NCBI GenBank assembly: GCA_050946835.1 | Contig: JBMNVN010000008.1 | Location: 1 to 64,000, forward strand | Direction of reading: 5' to 3' | From: UBA1447 sp002329225 | GTDB taxonomy: Bacteria > Bacillota > Clostridia > Oscillospirales > Acutalibacteraceae | DNA length: 64,000 nucleotides | Shown here: positions 35,139 to 41,689 of the stretch, piece by piece | Layout of the letters: each line of letters begins with the position of its first letter | How positions within the stretch are numbered: position 1 is the stretch's first letter | The notes under the pieces: model-generated | Told to the model about the DNA's origin: nothing | Database searches by the model: none | Seen by the model: only the letters and a program-made list of their open reading frames with translations | Program-made: the position numbers and the translations under genes

Positions 35139-36139
35139 ATTATATTGGCTCAAAATACTCACTTCTTGATTTTATTCATAAGACTATATCAGAAGTAACG
35201 GGATATAATCCAGGGGATGTATTCACTTTTGCTGACTTATTTGCCGGAACCGGCGTTGTGGGAGCAAGCTATCGAAAACAAGGTTGCAAAGTTATTTCAA
35301 ATGATATTCAATATTATAGTTATGTCATCAACAAATATTATATTGAAGGCTATGGAAGTGTAGATAATTCTTTGTTAAATAAATTAAATTCCTTGAGTGG
35401 CATCGAAGGATTTGTATTTAATAATTACTGCGCAGGCTCAAATTGCGGAAGAAATTATTTCACAGATGAAAACGGGAAAAAATGTGACGCAATTAGGGTT
35501 GAAATAGAAAGACTATATAAACAAAAAGAGATATCTGAGGATACTTATTTTTGCCTTTTGGCAAGCCTCATTAATTCAATAGACAAATATGCTAATACAG
35601 CATCTGTTTATGGAGCTTTTCTTAAACATATTAAAAAATCAGCTCAAAAACAATTTCAATTAGAACTTTTGCCAAGAGTTGATGGACCTATAGGAAACGT
35701 TTATAACGAAGATATCAATCAACTAATAACTAAAATTTGTGGGGATGTCTTATATCTTGACCCGCCTTATAACGCAAGACAGTATTGCTCAAATTATCAC
35801 GTTCTTGAAACTATAGCCAAATACGATAATCCAGTGTTAAAAGGCAAGACCGGGCTTCGTGACTCCGATGAACAGAAAAGCAAATATTGTTCAAAGAGAA
35901 CATTAGAAAGCGAATTTGAGAATCTAATTGCTAACGCAAATTTCAAGTACATTTTTTTGAGTTACAATAATGAGGGATTGATGGATGTTGAGACAATAAA
36001 GAAGATAATGTCAAAATACGGATCTTATAAGTGCTTCACACAAACTTATAAACGCTTTAAAGCTGACAAGAGTGAAAATAGAAATATTTTAGGTAGTGAA
36101 ACAACTGAGTATTTACATTGTCTGATTAAGGAGAACTGA
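35135..36139 (+). CDS. D12-class adenine-N6 DNA methyltransferase
   Basis: 334 residues. The SAM-binding motif is DLFAGTG (34-40) and the catalytic motif is DPPYN (209-213), in the order typical of alpha-class D12 enzymes; NYIGSKYSLLDFI opens the protein. It methylates adenine in a specific site, probably protecting against one of the two nucleases that follow. Because the HNH nuclease at 38087 looks like the NlaIII/IceA family, whose partners are N6-adenine methylases, pairing with that enzyme is my first guess. Confidence 0.92.
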   Translation: MNYIGSKYSLLDFIHKTISEVTGYNPGDVFTFADLFAGTGVVGASYRKQGCKVISNDIQYYSYVINKYYIEGYGSVDNSLLNKLNSLSGIEGFVFNNYCAGSNCGRNYFTDENGKKCDAIRVEIERLYKQKEISEDTYFCLLASLINSIDKYANTASVYGAFLKHIKKSAQKQFQLELLPRVDGPIGNVYNEDINQLITKICGDVLYLDPPYNARQYCSNYHVLETIAKYDNPVLKGKTGLRDSDEQKSKYCSKRTLESEFENLIANANFKYIFLSYNNEGLMDVETIKKIMSKYGSYKCFTQTYKRFKADKSENRNILGSETTEYLHCLIKEN

Positions 36140-36140
36140 A

Positions 36141-36929
36141 ATGGGTAGATATAACGATTTAGATTTATCTAGATGGAAGGACTACAGTGATATCGAGACG
36201 GATTCATTATGGATAATTGATAAAAGAGACAACAGTGGCGCACATAGCGGACATTATCACGGTAACTTTGTTCCTCAAATACCACATCAGTTATTTTCGC
36301 GATATACTAAAAGAGGTGATTGGATTTTAGACCCTTTCATGGGTAGTGGAACTTCGATTATTGAAGCTCAACGAATGGGAAGAAACTCAATCGGAATTGA
36401 AATTCAGCACGATGTAGCCAAAGAGGCTTATGATAGAATTATTACAGAAAAGAATAATATGTCAAAAACTAAAATAGTAGTTGCGGATAGTCAAACTTGC
36501 GATATGGAAAATATATTAAAACCTGAAGGTATAGATAAGGTTCAGTTTGTAATATTGCACCCTCCATATTGGGACATTGTGAAATTCTCTGAAAATCCAA
36601 ATGATTTATCAAATTGTGATTCTGTGAATAATTTTTTAGAATCTTTTGGCAAAGTAGTCGATAATACAATAAATGTTTTAGAGAAAAATAGGTATTGCGC
36701 AGTTGTTATTGGAGATAAGTATGCCAACAGTCAAGTGGTTCCTCTTGGATTCTATTGCATGAACTTAATGATAGAAAAGGGACTGCTTCTAAAGGCAATT
36801 TTGGTCAAAAATTTTGGAGAAACAAAGGGAAAATCAAACAAACAAGGAATTTGGCGATATCGAGCATTAGCAAGCGATTTTTACATCTTTAAGCATGAAT
36901 ATATTTTTGTATTCAAAAAGGTAAAGTGA
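36141..36929 (+). CDS. Second site-specific DNA methyltransferase
   Basis: 262 residues starting 1 bp after the D12 gene. Motif I is DPFMGSGTS (64-72), followed by GIEI, and the catalytic motif HPPYW lies at 140-144, the arrangement of N4/N6 amino-methyltransferases of the COG0863 type. HPPY replaces the usual DPPY or SPPY. It is encoded next to, and convergent with, the EVE/PD-(D/E)XK nuclease gene at 36955, its likely partner. Confidence 0.88.
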   Translation: MGRYNDLDLSRWKDYSDIETDSLWIIDKRDNSGAHSGHYHGNFVPQIPHQLFSRYTKRGDWILDPFMGSGTSIIEAQRMGRNSIGIEIQHDVAKEAYDRIITEKNNMSKTKIVVADSQTCDMENILKPEGIDKVQFVILHPPYWDIVKFSENPNDLSNCDSVNNFLESFGKVVDNTINVLEKNRYCAVVIGDKYANSQVVPLGFYCMNLMIEKGLLLKAILVKNFGETKGKSNKQGIWRYRALASDFYIFKHEYIFVFKKVK

Positions 36930-36954
36930 GAAATTTCACTTTACCTTGAATGAA

Positions 36955-38085
36955 TTATAAAATTTCGCTAATATCAATTCTATCTTCGCTGATATTAAAA
37001 GCATAGTATTCGGTGCTATTTACTGATGAATATGAATATGGACTTCTAAATTCTTTTTCTGTGATATGTTTTAGCAATCCTTTATTATTTGTTTTGGCAG
37101 CAACAATACACGGAGTTATTTCTACTGTCTTTTCACTATAATTGGGGATAATATAGTCAAATAACCATTTTATGTACCAGCTAAGCTGATAGTCTACAAT
37201 ATTGGCTGTCGGCTGTTCGTCCTTTAATTCAACTACTTTAAAGCAGATTTTATCATTGGTTTCTTGCTTTATTAGTATATCTATTCTTTGCATACCCACT
37301 CCGCAAGAAACCTCATTACCTATCCAAAAGTCTTCTTCGGGGTAGTCAAGTAAACTTATCGAGCGTATATTCTGTAAAATAAACGCTTGTAAATGTGTTT
37401 CAAAAGCATTATTTCTGTTTGCTTTGTATAACAATCTATTTTCAATAGATAGTGAATTTTGTTTACCATTGTACACTCGTTTATTTGTATTGTCAGAGAT
37501 TGCCCCTAAGGAAAAATCATATGTATAATTATCAGCAAAAGAGAGTTGATTGCTTTTATTTTTTAATTTTGATAATAAATCGTTGAATTCGAAATCGGTA
37601 ATCATTGTGCATCCACGATTACCTTTTAACTTTCTATATATTAAACTCCAGCATAACTCATAAGGATGATTTTTCCCTTTTAAGGAATCTAAGAATTCGT
37701 GTTCTGTTATGCCTTTTGGGTATACACCATAATCAGAGGCTTCAATAAGTATACGATACGATAACCCTTTTCCAAGTTCGGCTTTTAAATAATTATTAGA
37801 GTTATTTTCGTCGAAGAATGCTTTTGATTTTGCCGTAAATACTCCAAAGAATTGTCCCTGTTTTTCACTTGTTGCTTGCAGATAAAAAATAATATTATCC
37901 CCAATTTGTATTCGAGAAATATCTGCTATCATACCAACTAAGTTTCGCTCAGAATTTGCATTAAAATTAACTGAAGCATTATATAAAAAAGGTGATTTCT
38001 TATCTCCTGCACCAGTACCTGCAAACATATATTCCAAATGATATTTAAAGGTTTGCTCATTTACGATAAAAACATGAGTATTCAT
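36955..38085 (-). CDS. Restriction endonuclease with EVE-like and PD-(D/E)XK domains
   Basis: 376 residues. The N-terminal ~150 residues (IGDNIIFYLQATSEKQGQFFGVF at 61-83) resemble the EVE/PUA-like fold that reads modified or flipped bases. The C-terminal domain carries D269 (QRIDILI) and VELK at 285-288, a PD-(D/E)XK nuclease core. It starts just after the HNH nuclease gene on the minus strand (1 bp between stop and start) and ends 26 bp from the second methyltransferase. It is probably the nuclease of a type II or modification-dependent system. Confidence 0.78.
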   Translation of the reverse strand: MNTHVFIVNEQTFKYHLEYMFAGTGAGDKKSPFLYNASVNFNANSERNLVGMIADISRIQIGDNIIFYLQATSEKQGQFFGVFTAKSKAFFDENNSNNYLKAELGKGLSYRILIEASDYGVYPKGITEHEFLDSLKGKNHPYELCWSLIYRKLKGNRGCTMITDFEFNDLLSKLKNKSNQLSFADNYTYDFSLGAISDNTNKRVYNGKQNSLSIENRLLYKANRNNAFETHLQAFILQNIRSISLLDYPEEDFWIGNEVSCGVGMQRIDILIKQETNDKICFKVVELKDEQPTANIVDYQLSWYIKWLFDYIIPNYSEKTVEITPCIVAAKTNNKGLLKHITEKEFRSPYSYSSVNSTEYYAFNISEDRIDISEIL

Positions 38086-38086
38086 A

Positions 38087-38695
38087 TTATTTCTCCTTCA
38101 AATGTCTTCTGAATTCTATTGGGTCATACCAAAAACAGCCTTCGCAGGCATTCTCCTCTCCGTTGTGTTTGGCTCCACCTTTATAATAAGACATAGGATA
38201 TCCGAGCTTTTTGGCGTCATATCTTATTCCTGTTCGCATACATTCTTTGCAAAATTGGCGTTTTGCATCGTTTGCAGCTTTGCTTAATGGTTGGAAGTCA
38301 GATAGTTCTTGATTTTCATTTCTCATAACCCTATCTTCATTCTTCATCCCATTTTTGTGGTCTACTTCAGGATTTGATGTACCTAATACAACACAACGTT
38401 GACTTTGAATTTGTCTTTTAATGTCCGCTCTAATGTGCTGTGAGTAATCTCCGTTATTGAAACCTACCGTTCTTATAGCATCGGTTTTATTTCCAGGCGT
38501 AATAGATTTATCTCGTTCAATAATGTACTTCTTCCCAAAAGTTCCATCGTCTCTTGACCATCCGGCACCATTTAGAAGTTGAAGACCTTGATATTTACCT
38601 ACAAATTCATCGACGGAAACCCATCTGCTGCAACCATTTTCATCTATCCCCGCCAATTCTTCAAACAACTCAATTTTTGTTTTCTTTTTGGACAT
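38087..38695 (-). CDS. HNH restriction endonuclease, NlaIII/IceA-like
   Basis: 202 residues from the ATG at 38695 (GGAGGA about 8 nt upstream); the frame is open further upstream but overlaps the regulator. The C-terminal half contains an HNH/beta-beta-alpha-metal-like core, EVDHKNGMKNEDR (110-122), QPLSKAANDAKRQFC (135-149), and four cysteines (149, 152, 184, 187) that could bind a structural zinc. The DHK...FQPLSKAANDAKR and YWYDP-like ending recall the NlaIII/IceA family (CATG cutters in known members). The recognition site here is unknown. Confidence 0.75.
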   Translation of the reverse strand: MSKKKTKIELFEELAGIDENGCSRWVSVDEFVGKYQGLQLLNGAGWSRDDGTFGKKYIIERDKSITPGNKTDAIRTVGFNNGDYSQHIRADIKRQIQSQRCVVLGTSNPEVDHKNGMKNEDRVMRNENQELSDFQPLSKAANDAKRQFCKECMRTGIRYDAKKLGYPMSYYKGGAKHNGEENACEGCFWYDPIEFRRHLKEK

Positions 38696-38696
38696 T

Positions 38697-38909
38697 TTAT
38701 TTATCCTCCATAAAAAGCATATATGTTTCAATACCAAGCGCATCAGCAATACGCTGGATATTCTCAAGCGAAATACTTCTGCGATAACATTCGATTGCAC
38801 TGATATAGGTGCGGTGCATACCACATTTGTCAGCAAAAGCTTCTTGAGACAGTCCTAATTCAGTACGATATTTCTTTAAGTTGGCTCCAAACACTTTTAC
38901 AATATCCAT
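38697..38909 (-). CDS. XRE-family regulator of the restriction genes
   Basis: 70 residues with a complete Cro/CI helix-turn-helix (FGANLKKYRTELGLSQEAFA, then MHRTYISAIECYRRSISLEN). It lies 1 bp upstream of the HNH nuclease gene, so it is the first gene of a minus-strand operon of regulator, HNH nuclease and EVE nuclease. The size and place match a classical controller protein. A ribosome binding site (AGGAGG) precedes the ATG. Confidence 0.88.
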   Translation of the reverse strand: MDIVKVFGANLKKYRTELGLSQEAFADKCGMHRTYISAIECYRRSISLENIQRIADALGIETYMLFMEDK

Positions 38910-38952
38910 AGTTGCAATCCTCCTAATTTTATATTATAATAGAATTGAATAC

Positions 38953-38976
38953 TATAAGTCTACATACAATAAGTAT
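38953..38976. promoter_or_regulatory. Shared half-sites between divergent regulator and ATPase genes
   Basis: TATAAGT (38953-38959) and ATAAGTAT (38969-38976), 16 bp apart, repeat the half-site of the operator at 34862-34889. A TATAAT-like -10 for the minus-strand operon lies at 38934-38939. One regulator may therefore control both ends of the cargo. Confidence 0.4.
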
Positions 38977-38995
38977 CTAAAAGGATGTTAAAGAT

Positions 38996-41203
38996 ATGAT
39001 TAAATCCATTGAAATGAAAAATTGTGCCACATATCCGGTTGAAGGGGTTACTATTGATAACTGCCAAAGGGTAAACTTCTTTTACGGACCTAATGGTAGT
39101 GGAAAATCAACAATCAGTAATTTCTTACATAATCAAGTTGCTCCTCAATATGCATCTTGTAAGATAAAATGGGAAAATGATACGCCTACGGATATTGTTG
39201 TTTATAATCGCGATTTTCGCACTCGCCATTTCAAAGAAGATATTGCCGGTGTATTTACTTTAGGTGAAGCAACAATCGAGGAAATCAAAGCTCTTGATGA
39301 GATGAAAAAAGAGCGAGACAAAAAGCAAGAGGACTATGTTGGCAGGACAAATAGCTTAAACAAGAAAAAAGACGAAGAACAATCGCATAAAGATAAATTT
39401 AGGGATACTGTTTGGAATGTCATTCTTAAACAAAATGAGACAGATTTCCAAGAAGCATTTAGTGGATTCAGGGGTAATAAAGAAAAGTTTCGAGATGAAG
39501 TTATTAAGAGATATAAAAAGTCCCATTCTTCAAGTGAAACAAAAGAGTCCTTGAAAAAGCGTTCTAACACCCTATTTTCAAACAAACCCGAAAAATGTAA
39601 TACTATTGATGTATCTGTTTCGCATTTAATTTCTGAACTTGAGACAATAGAGAAAGATTTAATCTGGGAAAAAGTAATTGTTGGAAATAAGGATGTCCCT
39701 ATTTCCAAGCTTATTGACTTTCTTGACAATGCAGATTGGGTTAATAGAGGACGTTCGTATATTCGTGAAAATGGTAGATGTCCTTTCTGTCAACAAAATA
39801 CTATTTCTGCAGATTTTGAACAACAATTAAATTCTTTCTTTAGCGGCGAATACGAAAGGAATATAGAGCATATAAAAAATTTAATTGGAAAGTATAAAAG
39901 CGTTTCTGATTTATTAATTTCACACTTATCAGATGTTACATCAAATGATGTTGTGGTAAGTGTGGGGAATTTGGATATTCAAAAATATAACATGTTATTA
40001 GATTCATTGAAGGTACTATTTTCAAGTACACTAACAGAAATGTCATCGAAAGAAAAAGAAGCAGGTAAGAAAGTGACTTTGTCTGATAGTCAATCAAAAG
40101 TAAATGATTTGTTGGATATGATATCAACTGCCAACAGCAATATTATTAACCATAACAAGATGGTTGATAATTACAACGATGAGAAAAAAGCTTTAGTGGA
40201 TGCTGTTTGGGAGTTCCTAATGGATGAACAGGAAGCACTAATAAGTGGATATATTAGTGATTTATCTAACTTTGAAAAAGCAAAATTAGGAATACAAAAT
40301 GGTATCGCTCAATGTAAAAAACAGTTAGATGAGCTTGATAGTAAAATTTTCGAAGCTGGAAAAAACATTACAAGTGTACAACCCACGGTAGACGAAATTA
40401 ACCGTTCTCTAAAAGCCTACGGTTTCACTAACTTTCAAATTGTCCCCTCACCAACAAAAGAGAATTCTTATCAAATTCAGCGTATGGATGGAACACTTGC
40501 TACGAATACATTGAGTGAAGGTGAAGAAACCTTTATATCGTTTTTGTATTTTCTACAGTTTGCTAAAGGATCGATAGATGCTGCTAAAGTATCTTCAAAA
40601 AAGATATTGGTTTTAGACGACCCGATATGCAGTCTTGATAGCACAGTATTGTACATAGTAAGTTCAATGGTGAAATCGTTGATTAGAGATATTCGTGATG
40701 GTGTTTCGGACGTTGAGCAAATTTTCATTCTTACCCATAATGTATTTTTTCATAAAGAAGCTTCGTTTGTAGATGGAAGAACGAAAATACTAAACGATGT
40801 AAATTATTGGATTATTAGTAAGGATAATAATGTTTCAGCAATAAGAGCGTTTGAAAAGAATAATCCCATCAAAACATCATATGAACTTCTATGGCAAGAA
40901 CTAAAAACAAATACAAATGCCTCATTAGTAACAACTCAGAATATTATGAGACGAATTCTTGAGAACTATTTTAGTATATTAGGCAAAGACATTGATGAAA
41001 GAATAGTCAACTCCTTTGATACTACAGAAGATAAGTTGATATGTCGTTCATTAATTAGTTGGATTAACGATGGTTCTCATTCTATTCCTGATGATTTGTA
41101 TATTGATAGTTATACAGATTCTATTGAACGCTACAAACGAATATTCAAGGAAATTTTCATTAAAATGGATCACAAAGCACACTATGATATGATGATGGCA
41201 TAA
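38996..41203 (+). CDS. RloC/PrrC-like AAA_13 ATPase, candidate anticodon nuclease
   Basis: 735 residues. The N-terminal Walker A is GPNGSGKST (31-39). A long coiled coil follows, containing CPFC (262-265), which could act as a zinc hook; then an ABC-type signature (LSEGEETFISFLYFLQFA) and Walker B with ILVLDDPICSLDS. This is the plan of RloC, an ABC ATPase fused to a tRNA anticodon nuclease. In the C-terminal ~85 residues, R652, E656 and H695 (MRRILENYF ... NDGSHS) have the R-x3-E ... H spacing described for PrrC. In PrrC-type systems the nuclease stays silent while restriction works and is released when phage inhibit it. Adjacency to two restriction systems fits that role. Confidence 0.78.
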   Translation: MIKSIEMKNCATYPVEGVTIDNCQRVNFFYGPNGSGKSTISNFLHNQVAPQYASCKIKWENDTPTDIVVYNRDFRTRHFKEDIAGVFTLGEATIEEIKALDEMKKERDKKQEDYVGRTNSLNKKKDEEQSHKDKFRDTVWNVILKQNETDFQEAFSGFRGNKEKFRDEVIKRYKKSHSSSETKESLKKRSNTLFSNKPEKCNTIDVSVSHLISELETIEKDLIWEKVIVGNKDVPISKLIDFLDNADWVNRGRSYIRENGRCPFCQQNTISADFEQQLNSFFSGEYERNIEHIKNLIGKYKSVSDLLISHLSDVTSNDVVVSVGNLDIQKYNMLLDSLKVLFSSTLTEMSSKEKEAGKKVTLSDSQSKVNDLLDMISTANSNIINHNKMVDNYNDEKKALVDAVWEFLMDEQEALISGYISDLSNFEKAKLGIQNGIAQCKKQLDELDSKIFEAGKNITSVQPTVDEINRSLKAYGFTNFQIVPSPTKENSYQIQRMDGTLATNTLSEGEETFISFLYFLQFAKGSIDAAKVSSKKILVLDDPICSLDSTVLYIVSSMVKSLIRDIRDGVSDVEQIFILTHNVFFHKEASFVDGRTKILNDVNYWIISKDNNVSAIRAFEKNNPIKTSYELLWQELKTNTNASLVTTQNIMRRILENYFSILGKDIDERIVNSFDTTEDKLICRSLISWINDGSHSIPDDLYIDSYTDSIERYKRIFKEIFIKMDHKAHYDMMMA

Positions 41204-41207
41204 CATT

Positions 41208-41242
41208 TGATAGCACCCCCGTGATAGCTATTTGATAGCAAA
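41208..41242 (+). repeat. Right integrase arm-type repeats
   Basis: TGATAGC occurs at 41208, 41222 and 41233; the last copy is TGATAGCAAA, identical to the left-end unit. A 14-bp stretch, ATTTGATAGCAAAA, is identical at 28649-28662 and 41230-41243. Confidence 0.6.
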
Positions 41243-41302
41243 AGTCAAAACACTTCATAGAATTGAGATGATCTGTACCAAATTAAAACATATCAAGTCA
41301 AA

Positions 41303-41346
41303 ACTCCTAAGCAAAACCAGTTAATGCTTGTTTTGCATTTAGGAGT
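41303..41346. repeat. Long interrupted inverted repeat at the element end
   Basis: ACTCCTAAGCAAAAC pairs with GTTTTGC-AT-TTAGGAGT around a 12-nt loop. Its right arm overlaps the candidate attachment core at 41343. Confidence 0.5.
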
Positions 41347-41354
41347 GGGAGTAA
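41343..41354 (+). other. Candidate right attachment core
   Basis: GAGTGGGAGTAA differs by one base from the last 12 nt of guaA and lies 100 bp outside the right arm repeats. The rest of 41355-41689 shows no gene beyond the terminator at 41503. Confidence 0.35.
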
Positions 41355-41502
41355 GCTCAACAAACTCAAAAACGGCTTAAAATCAATGTTTTCAGGGCTT
41401 ATAAAAGTTCAGGTGGAAGGATTTGGGAAGGAATAAGTTTTTTAGAATAAGACCAAGAATTGTTCCGAGTAGCTTAGAATTTAAAGATATCTATAGTATG
41501 GT

Positions 41503-41546
41503 AAGACCATCTGCTTTTCGGATTGAATGGTCTTTTTTTTGTTTAT
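41503..41546 (+). terminator. Terminator, first copy of a 44-bp direct repeat
   Basis: AAGACCAT and ATGGTCTT form a stem followed by TTTTTTTT. The same 44-bp sequence, about 39/44 identical, lies at 44706-44749, flanking the phosphoesterase-NACHT gene. Confidence 0.7.
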
Positions 41547-41689
41547 GTTCCTATTTTCTCTTGTTGTTTTATATCCTTAACTGATAGAATAAATTTATTG
41601 AAAACTTCAAGAAATAACATAATGTAAAAAAGATAGAGATTACTGTTAGTAGTGAATGATTTCTATACATAAGTGAGGGAGCTGCGACA

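Larger units (their letters stand above)
28581..41354 (+). mobile_element. Integrative mobilizable element inserted at the 3' end of guaA
   Basis: A 12.8-kb AT-rich block between guaA and a second decayed element. It contains a repressor, excisionase, tyrosine integrase, MobC-like protein, RepA-like ATPase, MobV relaxase, TnpV and a restriction cargo, but no type IV secretion genes, so it would be mobilized rather than self-transmissible. Paired TGATAGC repeats lie near both ends (28652-28672 and 41208-41242), as expected for integrase arm sites. The last 12 nt of guaA (28581-28592, GAGTGGGAATAA) recur with one mismatch at 41343-41354. These limits are a proposal; the integration genes themselves are certain. 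Confidence 0.65.
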
